This document shows positions 25,598 to 35,163 of a stretch of 64,000 nucleotides of DNA, one piece after another. The stretch spans positions 52,793 through 116,792 of the forward strand of contig JAVEQK010000008.1 in NCBI GenBank assembly GCA_034007705.1, written 5' to 3'. How positions within the stretch are numbered: position 1 is the stretch's first letter; each line of letters begins with the position of its first letter. Made by a program: the position numbers and the translations under genes. The notes beneath the pieces are model-generated. The model ran no database searches and was not told the origin of the DNA. It worked only from the letters and a program-made list of their open reading frames with translations. The DNA comes from UBA10518 sp022837185 (GTDB lineage Bacteria > Desulfobacterota > Desulfobulbia > Desulfobulbales > Desulfobulbaceae).

Positions 25598-26779
25598 TTG
25601 GATCACCCTCGAGTGCTCTGCATTTTCGGAACTCGCCCCGAAGCCATCAAAATGGCGCCGGTCATTCAATCGCTGCGGCAACACGGGGAGCGCATCCTTC
25701 TCAAGGTCTGCGTGACCGCCCAGCATCGCCAGATGCTTGATCAGGTGCTGCACCTGTTCGGTATTGTCCCTGATTATGACCTCGACATCATGCGCGCGGA
25801 CCAGGATCTGTACAGTCTCACCGCGGCGCTTATCCGGGAACTGCAGGCGGTTGTCGCCGGGGAGGGGCCGGACCTGGTGCTGGTCCACGGCGACACCACA
25901 ACCACGATGGCCGCGTCCCTGGCGGCGTATTACGGCCGGACGGCCGTGGGGCACGTTGAAGCGGGGCTGCGCACCGGGGACAAGTACCGGCCTTTTCCCG
26001 AGGAAATGAACCGGCGGCTGACAGGTGTCCTGGCCGACCTCCATTTTGCTCCCACCGAGGCGGCCCGGCGCAACCTGCTGCGGGAAGGGGTGAACGACGA
26101 GAGGATTGCCGTTACCGGCAACACGGTAATCGACGCCCTGTTTCAGATCCGGGACCGGATCAGGTCCGACAGCGGGCTGCGGCAGGCCCTAAACCTTTCT
26201 TTTCCCTGGCTCGGGGAGGGAAGGCGCCTTGTCGTCATCACCGGGCACCGGAGGGAGAATTTCGGCCGGGGCATGGTGGAAATATGCAGGGCCCTGGTCG
26301 ATCTGGCCGGGGCATGGCCGGAGGTGGATTTTGTCTACCCGGTTCACCTCAATCCCAATGTCCTCGATCCGGTCGATCAGATACTGCGTTCCTCCGGCCG
26401 GGTCAACCTGCGCCTGATCGAACCGCTTGACTACCTGCAGTTCGTCTATCTTCTGATGCAGTGCCACCTGGTCCTGACCGATTCGGGCGGCATACAGGAG
26501 GAGGCTCCGTCGCTGGGAAAACCGGTGGTGGTCATGCGGGAGACCACCGAGCGCCCCGAGGCGGTCGAGGCGGGAACGGTCCTGCTGGCGGGCAGTTCCC
26601 GTGAACGGATAGTGCATGCGGTCTCAAGGCTGCTTGCCGATCCCCGCCATTATGCCGCCATGAGCCGGGCGATCAACCCCTACGGAGACGGCCGGGCCGG
26701 GCCGAGAATAGCAGAGGCGATCCTCGGTTTCCTGGCGGGGCAGAAAAAAAGGGAGCGGACGGAACATGCGGGACAATGA
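25598..26779 (+). CDS. wecB: UDP-N-acetylglucosamine 2-epimerase (non-hydrolysing)
   Basis: 393 residues. Interconverts UDP-GlcNAc and UDP-ManNAc, a donor for surface polysaccharides. TTG start at 25598 with GGAGGA at 25588-25593. Family landmarks: CIFGTRPEAIKMAPVI, HGDTTTTMAASLAAYY, GHVEAGLRTGDKYRPFPEEMNRRL, VTGNTVIDAL, TGHRRENFG and DSGGIQEEAPSLGKPVVVMRETTERPE. It overlaps gspI by 14 bases, so the LPS and secretion genes are physically joined. The 198-base gap before it has no clear gene. Confidence 0.95.
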   Translation: MDHPRVLCIFGTRPEAIKMAPVIQSLRQHGERILLKVCVTAQHRQMLDQVLHLFGIVPDYDLDIMRADQDLYSLTAALIRELQAVVAGEGPDLVLVHGDTTTTMAASLAAYYGRTAVGHVEAGLRTGDKYRPFPEEMNRRLTGVLADLHFAPTEAARRNLLREGVNDERIAVTGNTVIDALFQIRDRIRSDSGLRQALNLSFPWLGEGRRLVVITGHRRENFGRGMVEICRALVDLAGAWPEVDFVYPVHLNPNVLDPVDQILRSSGRVNLRLIEPLDYLQFVYLLMQCHLVLTDSGGIQEEAPSLGKPVVVMRETTERPEAVEAGTVLLAGSSRERIVHAVSRLLADPRHYAAMSRAINPYGDGRAGPRIAEAILGFLAGQKKRERTEHAGQ

Positions 26780-27218
26780 AGGCCGGGCTACGGTGACAAG
26801 GCCGATCCTTCCGGCCTTGAACAGTTCCGGGTTCACCTTTCTCGAGGTCCTGGTGGCGGTGGCGATCATCGCCATCGCTTTTGTCACCCTCATCGGTTCG
26901 CAGTCGCAAAGCGTTTCCGTCGCCGGCGATTCCCGCTTCAATGTGGATGCGGCCCTCCTGGCCCAGCAGAAGCTGGCCGAACTTGCCATGGCCGACTTCG
27001 ATGATGTCTATTCCGAAACAGGAAATTTTGAGGAAACCAACCCGGCCTACTGGTGGAGGACCGAGGTCCGGGATGTATACGATGATGAAACGGGCATTCC
27101 CGGATCAGGGGAGCTGCTGAAGCTGGTTGAGCTCACGATAACGCTAAGCGAGGAGGGGCGGCAGGCATATGTGGTCAGGACCCTTGTCATGCGCAAACCG
27201 GAGGCGGAGAGCCAGTGA
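26766..27218 (+). CDS. gspI: Type II secretion minor pseudopilin GspI
   Basis: 150 residues with a type IV prepilin leader ending SSG followed by FTFLEVLVAVAIIAIAFVTLI (processing before Phe, Glu at mature position 5). GspI with J and K forms the tip of the pseudopilus. The start codon at 26766 lies within the end of wecB. The C-terminal part is the small GspI alpha/beta domain. It opens the order I-J-K-L-M-N-C-D-E. Confidence 0.85.
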   Translation: MRDNEGRATVTRPILPALNSSGFTFLEVLVAVAIIAIAFVTLIGSQSQSVSVAGDSRFNVDAALLAQQKLAELAMADFDDVYSETGNFEETNPAYWWRTEVRDVYDDETGIPGSGELLKLVELTITLSEEGRQAYVVRTLVMRKPEAESQ

Positions 27219-27937
27219 TCGGCACTAACCGGTGGATGCGCATTCTGCGGTGCAGCCGGGCAATGACCCTGCTGGAGATCATGCTGGCCCTGCTGGTGCT
27301 GGCAATGGTCTTTTCCATGGTGGCCATTTCCCTGTCGGGCAGCCTCCGGGTGATTGAAGCAACCCGCGAGCAGGGAGAAATATACTTCCGGGCCCAGGTC
27401 GCCCTGCAGCGGATCAGCGAGGACCTGGCTTCGGCGCTGCTGGTCGACGGCTTCGAGTTCATCGGCGAAAATGGAGAGATCGACGGCCGCCCCGCGGCCG
27501 CTCTTTCCTTCACCTCCACGGCCCATGTCGTTTTTGATCCCCAGTACGATTATCCCGGCATCGCCCATATTTCCTACAAAATGGTGCCCGGCGACAACGA
27601 CGGGGACGAGATGGTCCTGGTGCGGGAAGACCGTCTGCTGGGGACTGCACCGATGCCGGAATCCGGGCCGGAATACGGGGGCGAGGTTCCGGAGAGCGGA
27701 TATATGCTGAGCGACAGGCTGCGGTCGATGCGTTGTACCTATTTTGACGAGACCGGGGAAGAACATGAGACCTGGAGCACGGTTGCAGAGGATCAGGACG
27801 ATCTGTCCCTGCGGAAATTACCGGTGGCGGTGCAATGTACCCTCGACTTCTGGTTGGACAGGGAAAACGAGACCAGTCTTGAGTTCATGACGAAAATCCT
27901 TCTCCCCGTCGGGCTGATCAATGCGGAAAGCGCGTAA
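27215..27937 (+). CDS. gspJ: Type II secretion minor pseudopilin GspJ
   Basis: 240 residues from GTG 27215, which overlaps the gspI stop. Prepilin helix MTLLEIMLALLVLAMVFSMVAISLSG near residues 16-41, with Ala rather than Gly before the expected cleavage point. Larger beta-rich globular domain follows, as in GspJ. The terminal 17 bases overlap gspK. Confidence 0.82.
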   Translation: MIGTNRWMRILRCSRAMTLLEIMLALLVLAMVFSMVAISLSGSLRVIEATREQGEIYFRAQVALQRISEDLASALLVDGFEFIGENGEIDGRPAAALSFTSTAHVVFDPQYDYPGIAHISYKMVPGDNDGDEMVLVREDRLLGTAPMPESGPEYGGEVPESGYMLSDRLRSMRCTYFDETGEEHETWSTVAEDQDDLSLRKLPVAVQCTLDFWLDRENETSLEFMTKILLPVGLINAESA

Positions 27938-28934
27938 GACCCGGGAGGCAGGAGTCGCTCTGGTACTGACCCTGCTTGCCGTCAGCTTCATGATCGCCCT
28001 GACCGTGCAGCTGTTTTCCTCCGTCAACCTGCAGATGCAGGCTTCGGTCAACCTGCGGGACAGCGTTGTGTTCGACGCGCTGAACAGGTCCGGCCTCGAC
28101 CTTGCCCGGGCCGCCCTGGCGGCCGATCAAAAGGAAAACGGTTTTGATTCTCTGCAGGATCTGTGGAACACCCTGGATCCGGAAGCCGTTACCATGCTGC
28201 TGGGGGAGGGGGACCGGGTGGAGGTTGCGGTTGCCGATCAATCGGGCCGGCTGCAGGTCAACGCCCTGGTCTCCACCGAACAGGACCCGGCAAGGAGAAA
28301 GCTTGAGGAGGAAGCCCAGCACAGGGTATGGATGCGGTTTCTGACGTCCGGCCTGTTCGCCGTAGAGGACAGCGACAGGGCCGAAGCCCTGATTGACGCC
28401 ATCCGTGACTGGATCGACCTCGATGACGACGAACGCGAAAAGGGCGCGGAAAGCGGATATTACCAGGGACTGTCCCCGCCGTATGCAGCGCGCAACGGTG
28501 CGGTGCAGCACCTCGAGGAACTGTTGCTTATTCGAGGAATGACACCGGACATATTTTATGGTAATGAGGAGCGTGCCGGCATTGCGCAATTTTTGACGGT
28601 ATACGGCCGGGACGGTAAAATCAATATCAATACCGCGCCGGCCGAGGTCCTTCTCTCCCTTGCCGACACCATGGACGACCGTATGGCCCAGGATTTGATC
28701 GAGTTCAGAGAGGACCCCGGAAACCGGGAACTGCTGGCCAATCCCCTGTGGTATAGAGAGGTGATCGGCCTGAGCGAGGACCTGAACCTGGCCGAGGGGC
28801 TGCTGACGGTTGCCAGCCATTATTTTACCGTGACGACATCCGTGGAGCACAACCGGATCGTCCGGACCGGGAAAGGCGTTCTGTTGCGCAATGACGACGG
28901 GACCCAGAATCTTCTTTCGTGGGAAGTCAGGTAG
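27921..28934 (+). CDS. gspK: Type II secretion minor pseudopilin GspK
   Basis: 337 residues, the large tip pseudopilin. N-terminal helix GVALVLTLLAVSFMIALTVQLF lacks the Glu at position 5, as is usual for GspK. The inserted helical domain contains DRAEALIDAIRDWIDLDDDER and YGRDGKININTAPAEVLLSLADTMDD, the typical GspK alpha domain with helix-hairpin-helix character. Overlaps gspJ. Confidence 0.88.
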   Translation: MRKARKTREAGVALVLTLLAVSFMIALTVQLFSSVNLQMQASVNLRDSVVFDALNRSGLDLARAALAADQKENGFDSLQDLWNTLDPEAVTMLLGEGDRVEVAVADQSGRLQVNALVSTEQDPARRKLEEEAQHRVWMRFLTSGLFAVEDSDRAEALIDAIRDWIDLDDDEREKGAESGYYQGLSPPYAARNGAVQHLEELLLIRGMTPDIFYGNEERAGIAQFLTVYGRDGKININTAPAEVLLSLADTMDDRMAQDLIEFREDPGNRELLANPLWYREVIGLSEDLNLAEGLLTVASHYFTVTTSVEHNRIVRTGKGVLLRNDDGTQNLLSWEVR

Positions 28935-28940
28935 GAATGG

Positions 28941-30449
28941 ATGAAGCGCGAAATACTCGGGCTTGACATCAGCGATGACTACATCGCCGCCGTGGTCGTC
29001 CAGGGGAGCGGGCAGGACAGAAGGATAACCGCCTGCGGCCATGCGGAGCTTGCCGACAGAAGAATGCTGGGCGATGTATTGTCCGTCCTGCTGGACAAGC
29101 TGGCCTGGAAGGGCGGCAGATGCGCCTGCGGGATTTCCCTGGATGGGGTCAGCCTGCGCAACCTGACCGTGCCGTTCCTCGAACGGAAGAAAATCGACCA
29201 GGTTCTGCCCCTGGAGCTCGAGGACCAGCTTCTCACCCCCGTCGGCGACCAGATCATTGAGTATATCGCCACCGGCACCGTTGAAAGCAGCACCGGTATT
29301 CTGGTCGCGGCGGTCGAAAAGGCAAGGCTGGGCCAGGACCTGGAAAATCTGCGGCTGCACGGCATAATTCCCCGGAGCGTCACCCTCCGCAACGTCGCCC
29401 TTGCCGAACACCTTCTCAAAAACGGCAAACTGCCCTCCAGCTTTCTCCTGCTGGACGCCGGGGTCCATTCCGTCAACATGGTGCTGACGCGCAACGGCCG
29501 GGTGGCCTTTATCCGCCGGCTTCCCTATCCGGAGAGAATGTTCATCCAGGCGCCGTTTTCCTTCCGCAACGGCCTGGCAACCATTGTCGATTATGGCGAG
29601 GCGAAACAAAGCATCGTCTCCCTCGGTGAGGATATCGAGCGCACCATCGCTTTTTCCAGGGCCAACGGCGCCGTCGACTCTTTCCCGGATCTGGTGGTCA
29701 TGAGCGGCAGCATGGCCCAGGAGCGGCGGTTCAGGGAACTGCTCCAGGAGGCGATCGGCCATGAGGTCATCGCCAGCGATCTGCGGGATGGTGCCGGCGT
29801 GCAACTCGACGGCGCGGTGGCGGAACAGTGGGAGCCCGCCTTGCTGGACCATGCCCTTGCCCTCGCCCTGCGAGGCATCCAGAAGAAACAGGCGATGAAC
29901 TTCCGCAAGGATGAATTCGCCCCTGAGAGGCTGCTTTTCGCCACCCGCAGACAGATGGCCGCCGCCGCTTCCCTGGCCGTGGTGCTCATTGCCGCGACCC
30001 TGGCCTGGCTCGGCTTTGATTATCATGACCTGAGGACCAGCTATGATGCCGCCGGGGAACGAATGAACCAGCTGTACAGGGAAACCTTTCCCGAGGCGAC
30101 CCGGATAGTCGACCCCCTGGCCCAGATGCAGGCCAACGTTCGGGATGTCCAGGCCCCGGCCATTGCCACTCCGGTCTTTTCCGGCGAGAAAAGGACCCTG
30201 AACCTGTTGGCTGATATTTCCGGCCGTATTCCCGAGGCGATAGAGATCCATGTCTCCCGCCTGGTCATTGACCAGGATACCGTCCAGCTCAGGGGAACCA
30301 CGGATACCTTTAATAATGTCAACATAATACAGGGCAACCTGCGGAAGTCGCCCCTGTTTTCCGATGTCAATATCGTGTCGGCGGCGGCCGACAAGGACAG
30401 CGGGAAGATTCGTTTTGAGCTCAAACTGCAGATCGGAGGCATTTCATGA
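28941..30449 (+). CDS. gspL: Type II secretion inner-membrane platform protein GspL
   Basis: 502 residues. The cytoplasmic half is an actin-like fold (ILGLDISDDYIAAVVVQG, LLDAGVHSVNMVLTRNGRVAFIRRLPYP) that recruits the ATPase GspE. One transmembrane segment near 340-360 (AAAASLAVVLIAATLAWLGF) leads to a periplasmic ferredoxin-like domain that contacts GspM. It is longer than most GspL (about 400) and also resembles PilM-PilN read as one protein. Seven bases after gspK; ATGA overlap with gspM. Confidence 0.82.
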   Translation: MKREILGLDISDDYIAAVVVQGSGQDRRITACGHAELADRRMLGDVLSVLLDKLAWKGGRCACGISLDGVSLRNLTVPFLERKKIDQVLPLELEDQLLTPVGDQIIEYIATGTVESSTGILVAAVEKARLGQDLENLRLHGIIPRSVTLRNVALAEHLLKNGKLPSSFLLLDAGVHSVNMVLTRNGRVAFIRRLPYPERMFIQAPFSFRNGLATIVDYGEAKQSIVSLGEDIERTIAFSRANGAVDSFPDLVVMSGSMAQERRFRELLQEAIGHEVIASDLRDGAGVQLDGAVAEQWEPALLDHALALALRGIQKKQAMNFRKDEFAPERLLFATRRQMAAAASLAVVLIAATLAWLGFDYHDLRTSYDAAGERMNQLYRETFPEATRIVDPLAQMQANVRDVQAPAIATPVFSGEKRTLNLLADISGRIPEAIEIHVSRLVIDQDTVQLRGTTDTFNNVNIIQGNLRKSPLFSDVNIVSAAADKDSGKIRFELKLQIGGIS

Positions 30450-30982
30450 TCAAGGTTTCCCGGCGGGACCGCATGGTGCTTGCCGCCGGCGGTACCGTAT
30501 TGCTGATATTTTTTGTTTTTCAGCTGGGAATCTTCCCCCTGCTGGACAAGCGGAGCCAGTTGCGGCGCGGCATCGAAACCAGGGAAGAGGCGCTGGTCCA
30601 GATGCGGGACCTGCAGGCCCGCTACCGCGAACTGCACGGCAAGGCCAATGCCCTGCTGGACCAGTTGGGCAGCCGGGAAGCGAATTTCAGCCTGTTTTCC
30701 TTCCTCGAACAGATGGCCGCCAAAAGTGAAATCAAGCAGAATATCGCTTACATGCGTCCGTCGACCACGGCAGGTGAGGGACCATTCAGGGAAACACTGG
30801 TGGAAATGAAGCTGCAGGAAGTAACGTTGAAACAGCTGGTTGATTTCCTCATCCTCGTTGAGGCGCCCGAAAAAATCGTGGCGCTGAAGAGGATTTCGAT
30901 CCAGGAGAATACCCAGCGGAAAGGCGCCCTGGATGTAATCATGCAGGTCGTCAGCCTGGACCGGAGCACCGAAGGTGCGTAA
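30446..30982 (+). CDS. gspM: Type II secretion platform protein GspM
   Basis: 178 residues: one N-terminal transmembrane helix (MVLAAGGTVLLIFFVFQLGIF region), a helical stretch and a small ferredoxin-like periplasmic domain. GspM dimerises with GspL in the inner-membrane platform. Assignment depends on the size, topology and position after gspL; similarity among GspM proteins is low. Confidence 0.8.
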   Translation: MIKVSRRDRMVLAAGGTVLLIFFVFQLGIFPLLDKRSQLRRGIETREEALVQMRDLQARYRELHGKANALLDQLGSREANFSLFSFLEQMAAKSEIKQNIAYMRPSTTAGEGPFRETLVEMKLQEVTLKQLVDFLILVEAPEKIVALKRISIQENTQRKGALDVIMQVVSLDRSTEGA

Positions 30983-31000
30983 AACGGAAACGGTGGCGAG

Positions 31001-31939
31001 ATGAAGCGATTTGCCGGCTGGCTGTTATCATCCCTGGGATACCTGCTGTATACCCTCGTGGTCCTTGTCGTCCTGCTCTGGTTCCTTTTCCCGGTTGATA
31101 AGGTCCGCGTCCGGCTGCAGGCCGGCATGAACGCCGCCGGGACCGATGCACGCTGGGAAATAGCCGGTTTGCACAAGGCCTGGCCGTTGAGTATCGTTGC
31201 CTCGGGCGTCCGGTTCAGGGAGGGGGAAAACGGTGGCGAGCCCCTGATTCTGATCGATGAATTGAAAGTAACGCCCGCTGTCCAAGGGCTGCTCACCATG
31301 GGGGAAAGGATTCCGGTCCGCTATCAGCTCCGTTTCCTTGACGGCACGGTGCGGGGAAACGGGGAGTATCATCCGGCGGACGGCCTGGTCCGGGGCGAAG
31401 GACACCTTGAAAACCTCGATCTGACCGGGCTTGATGAAATCTGGCGGAAAATGAACAGGAAGGCGGCCGGGATCGTGTCAGGCCGGTTCAGCGTCCAAGG
31501 GGCGTGGGGCAATCTTTCCCAACTCGAGGGGCAGGCGGACCTGGTTGTCAGCGACGGGCACATCGACCTGTACCAGCCGTTTTTCGGTCTTCCCCAGCTG
31601 ACTTTCAGCAGGATGCGCACCGTATTCAATCTCCGTGACGGCGTCGTCACCCTGGAGCAGGGTGACGTCGAGTCGAAAATGCTGGCAGCCGAATATGCCG
31701 GGACCGTTACCCTGGCGAATCCGCCCGGGCTGAGCGAAATCAAGGTAAACGGCTCCCTGGAGCCGCGCCCCGAACTGCTCGGCGGCATAAAGGACCGGAC
31801 GGCCCTTGCCCTGATCAGGAACCAGCTGAAGGAGAACAGGCTTTCCTTCGCGGTCAGCGGCACCCTCCTGGAGCCCGGCATAGCCTTTGAAGGGACATCC
31901 GGAGTGATAGACGGAATAATTCAGGGGGGCGCGCGGTAA
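31001..31939 (+). CDS. gspN: Type II secretion protein GspN
   Basis: 312 residues. One N-terminal membrane anchor (LLSSLGYLLYTLVVLVVLLWFLF), then a long beta-rich periplasmic domain with repeated short strands (GRFSVQGAWGNLSQLEGQADLVVSDGH) related to AsmA-like lipid-handling folds. GspN is optional in many secretion systems and its role is unsettled. Its presence between gspM and gspC is common in Deltaproteobacteria. Confidence 0.78.
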   Translation: MKRFAGWLLSSLGYLLYTLVVLVVLLWFLFPVDKVRVRLQAGMNAAGTDARWEIAGLHKAWPLSIVASGVRFREGENGGEPLILIDELKVTPAVQGLLTMGERIPVRYQLRFLDGTVRGNGEYHPADGLVRGEGHLENLDLTGLDEIWRKMNRKAAGIVSGRFSVQGAWGNLSQLEGQADLVVSDGHIDLYQPFFGLPQLTFSRMRTVFNLRDGVVTLEQGDVESKMLAAEYAGTVTLANPPGLSEIKVNGSLEPRPELLGGIKDRTALALIRNQLKENRLSFAVSGTLLEPGIAFEGTSGVIDGIIQGGAR

Positions 31940-31941
31940 AG

Positions 31942-32706
31942 GTGTTGCGGGTCATCATCAAACTGGCACTGATTTTCGTCCTCGTCTATGGGGGGGTGAA
32001 GATATGGTACGGGCGTCTGGAGGAAAAGCTTCTGGTCCTGCCGGAGCCGGCTGAAACCGCGGCGGTGCCGGTGGAGACGGAGGAGAAGACGGAAATATTG
32101 CGAAAGCCGGATGATTATACGATAATAGTCGCCAGAAACATATTCCAGGCCAACATCGAGACGCTGGAAGCTGAAGAAACGGTGGAAGAAGAACCCGAAG
32201 AGATCGAGCCCACCAAGCTCAAGGTTTCCCTGATGGGCACGGTATCCGGCGATGAACCCGATGCCAGGGCCATTATCGCCGACGACCTGAAAAAACAGCA
32301 GGACATCTACCAGGTCGGCGACACGGTTCAGGGCGCCCTGATCAAGGCCATTGAACGCGGCCGGGTGATACTGCACGTCAACGGAGTCGATGAAGAGCTG
32401 ACCCTGGCCGACCGGGAGGGGGGAGGACCGGCCTATGAGCCGCCCCCCTCCGAATACTACCAGGAGCCTGTCGAACCGGAACTGCCTCCTGAACCTGTCG
32501 TTCCGCAGGAGGTCATTCAGGAGGAGGTGGTGCAGGAGGAAGCGCCGCCGGAAGTTTTGGAACAGCCCGAAGCAGGCGAGGTTCCCGAGCCGGCTGAACA
32601 GATTACGCCGGAAGTGCCGACCCGGGGCGCTCCCCCCGTCCGGCCCCGCCCCTACCGGCGGCCGGCAAGGGTCGGGCCCGGAACCCCGGGATCATCGGAG
32701 TATTGA
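31942..32706 (+). CDS. gspC: Type II secretion protein GspC
   Basis: 254 residues from GTG 31942. An N-terminal transmembrane segment (IIKLALIFVLVYGGVKIWY), then the HR domain at about 55-155 (IVARNIFQANIE to GRVILHVNGVDEELTL) that links the platform to the secretin. The C-terminal 100 residues are unusual: Pro/Glu-rich (EEVVQEEAPPEVLEQPE) ending in an Arg/Pro-rich basic tail, in place of a PDZ or coiled-coil domain. Confidence 0.82.
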   Translation: MLRVIIKLALIFVLVYGGVKIWYGRLEEKLLVLPEPAETAAVPVETEEKTEILRKPDDYTIIVARNIFQANIETLEAEETVEEEPEEIEPTKLKVSLMGTVSGDEPDARAIIADDLKKQQDIYQVGDTVQGALIKAIERGRVILHVNGVDEELTLADREGGGPAYEPPPSEYYQEPVEPELPPEPVVPQEVIQEEVVQEEAPPEVLEQPEAGEVPEPAEQITPEVPTRGAPPVRPRPYRRPARVGPGTPGSSEY

Positions 32707-32802
32707 CGGTGGAAATGGGGGGCTGAATTTCTCCTGCAGAACAGGAAGCAATCCGGGACCGAATGGGCCGGATGAATACAGGTGGAGAAGAGTCAAGGAT
32801 CA

Positions 32803-35163
32803 ATGAACGCACGAACAGTTTGCAGCAGCTTATTGAGGTGGAAACGCCTGACCGGTGCCCTCGGTTCCCTGGTCATGCTCTGTATCGGCGCAGGGCTGAT
32901 TACATTGCTCATGGGGCCCGTCCGCGCCGGCGCCCAGGAGACGGAAGGCCCGGCAAGCAGATATGTCACCATTGATTTCAATGATGTCGATATCAACCTG
33001 TTCATCAAGTATATCAGCGAGTTGACCGGCAAGAACTTCATTGTCGACAGGACCGTCAAGGGCAAGGTGACCATTCTTTCGCCCACCAGGATATCCGAGG
33101 AGGACGCCTATCACGTGTTCGAGTCCGTTCTCGAGGTCCATGGATTCACCACGGTACCGAGCGGATCGGTCATCAAGATCATACCCTCTGTCCAGGCCAG
33201 ATCAAAAAGCATTGAGACCATTCGGGAACAGGAGGCGCTGCTGTACGAGGACAAAGTGGTCACCCAGTTGATCCCCCTGACCCATACCGACCCGGAAGAG
33301 GTCAAAAGGCTGCTGGCTCCGCTGGTGTCGAAAACAAGCGTGGTTATTGCCCATACCAATTCGGGCATGCTCATCATCACCGACTTCCTGTCCAACATAA
33401 CCCGGCTGCGCGAAATCATCGAGGCGGTGGATGTTCCTTCCGTGGGAGAGGAACTGGTGGTCATCCCTCTCAACTACGCTTCGGCCGAAAATGTCGCCAA
33501 GGCGGTGAGCCAGTTGTTCATGCGTACTGCGACGCCGCAGCAGCGCCAGCGCGTGCAGTCGGTTCAGGTTATGGCCTATGAGCAGACCAACTCGCTGATC
33601 GTCTTCGCCTCAAAGTCCGACATCCAGAAAGTGCATGACCTGCTGGCCCAGATCGACAGCGAAGCGCCCAAGGGAACGGGGAAAATCCAGGTGTATTACC
33701 TGCAGCACGCCAATGCCGAGGAAATGGTCAAGGTGCTGACCAACCTGCCGGATGAGCAGGCCGGGGCCGGCGATGCGGCGGCCAAGGCGTCTGCCCCTCC
33801 CATTTCCAAGGATGTGAAGGTGATGGCCGATATCGAAACAAATTCACTGATCATCACCGCCCAGCGCGACGAATACATGGTGTTGGAGGAAGTGATCCAG
33901 AAACTCGACATCCCCCGGCGGATGGTCTATATCGAAGCGCTGATCATGGAAGTGAGCGTCAGCAAGTCGTTTGAAATAGGCGTACAGTGGGGCGGGGCGG
34001 GAACCTTTGCCGATGACACCGGCAGACTGTTCACCGGGTTCAGCGGTACGCGGAACGCTCCCTTCAGCCAGCTGCAGGGCCCCGGCAGCCTGACCGGTGA
34101 ATCGCCGGTCCTGCCCGCCGGCTTTACCGTGGGCGTGATCAAACAGGGGGTGGAGATCGGCAACGTCCTGTTCCCCAACCTCGGAGCGGTCGTCAAGGCC
34201 TACAAGGATGACAACGATGTCGACATCATCGCCGCGCCGCAGATCCTGACCACGGACAACAAGGAGGCGGAGATCAAGGTCGGCCAGAACGTCCCCTATA
34301 TCACGAGCGCCAACACCACGGCCGCCCAGCAGGACTACACCAACTACGAGTACAAGGACGTGGCCACGACCCTCAACATCCTGCCCCAGGTCAACCAGTC
34401 GGACCTGGTCCGGCTCGAGATCGGCGTCGAGGTCATCAAGCTCAGGGACCAGAACGATACATCGGGCACGCCGATAACCCTGAAACGGACCGCGAACACC
34501 ACCGTGGTCGTGCACAACAAGGAAACCATCGTCATCGGCGGCATCATCGACCAGTCCATGTCAACCGGGGAATTCAAGGTGCCGCTGCTCGGCGACATCC
34601 CCCTGCTGGGCTGGCTGTTCAAAACCCGCAACAACAGCCAGGAGAAAACCAATCTCTTTATCTTCATCACTCCCCATATCGTGGAGAACCCGGCCGAACT
34701 GGCATCACTGTACTACCAGAAGCGGGATGTCATGGAACTTGTCAAGGAAGGCTCCAGCGACCTCGTCGACTGGAAATTCAGCTATCAGGCAAAACCCGAG
34801 CACGCAGTGGCCCTGGCCGACCTCGGCTTCAAGAAGCTGCAGGAAAAGGATTACCTGCGGGCCCGCCAGTACTTTGAGCAGGCCCTGATAATCGAACCGA
34901 ATTATCCCTACGCCATGCTCAATCTCGGGGTGATCAGCGAACTGGAGGGAAATCCGGCCGCGGCGGCCGAACTCTATCGCAAGATCGGCGGACTGGAGCT
35001 CCCCCCCGAACTTGAAGAGGACAAACAGGCGGCCCGCCAGTTCAGGGAAATCCAGGAAATGGCGGCCGAACACCTGCAGCGGCTCGGCGAACAGCCGCCC
35101 CTGCAACAGCCGCCCCTGGAGGAACCCTCCGCCCAGCCGCCGCTCCAGGAATCCAGGCAATGA
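32803..35163 (+). CDS. gspD: Type II secretion secretin GspD with C-terminal TPR extension
   Basis: 786 residues from ATG 32803 (AAGGA just upstream). Outer-membrane channel. Signal peptide ending about residue 45 (VRAGAQE); N0 domain, then N1-N3 repeats (VIPLNYASAENVAKAVSQLF, VYYLQHANAEEMVKVL), secretin core with ALIMEVSVSKSFEIGVQWG, VPYITSANTTAAQQDYTNYEYKDV and VVHNKETIVIGGIIDQS. After the core a tetratricopeptide repeat (ALADLGFKKLQEKDYLRARQYFEQALIIEPNYPYAMLNLGVI) and a Gln/Pro-rich tail are added at about 665-786, unlike standard GspD. The TPR may replace a pilotin or bind another envelope component. Confidence 0.92.
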   Translation: MNARTVCSSLLRWKRLTGALGSLVMLCIGAGLITLLMGPVRAGAQETEGPASRYVTIDFNDVDINLFIKYISELTGKNFIVDRTVKGKVTILSPTRISEEDAYHVFESVLEVHGFTTVPSGSVIKIIPSVQARSKSIETIREQEALLYEDKVVTQLIPLTHTDPEEVKRLLAPLVSKTSVVIAHTNSGMLIITDFLSNITRLREIIEAVDVPSVGEELVVIPLNYASAENVAKAVSQLFMRTATPQQRQRVQSVQVMAYEQTNSLIVFASKSDIQKVHDLLAQIDSEAPKGTGKIQVYYLQHANAEEMVKVLTNLPDEQAGAGDAAAKASAPPISKDVKVMADIETNSLIITAQRDEYMVLEEVIQKLDIPRRMVYIEALIMEVSVSKSFEIGVQWGGAGTFADDTGRLFTGFSGTRNAPFSQLQGPGSLTGESPVLPAGFTVGVIKQGVEIGNVLFPNLGAVVKAYKDDNDVDIIAAPQILTTDNKEAEIKVGQNVPYITSANTTAAQQDYTNYEYKDVATTLNILPQVNQSDLVRLEIGVEVIKLRDQNDTSGTPITLKRTANTTVVVHNKETIVIGGIIDQSMSTGEFKVPLLGDIPLLGWLFKTRNNSQEKTNLFIFITPHIVENPAELASLYYQKRDVMELVKEGSSDLVDWKFSYQAKPEHAVALADLGFKKLQEKDYLRARQYFEQALIIEPNYPYAMLNLGVISELEGNPAAAAELYRKIGGLELPPELEEDKQAARQFREIQEMAAEHLQRLGEQPPLQQPPLEEPSAQPPLQESRQ

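Noticed and set aside
23090..26044. Very long antisense open frame on the minus strand (also 19863-21656, 27918-30251, 61287-63290)
   Set aside because: These frames lie over recognised genes on the other strand and arise from the GC-rich codon pattern; their translations show no domains.
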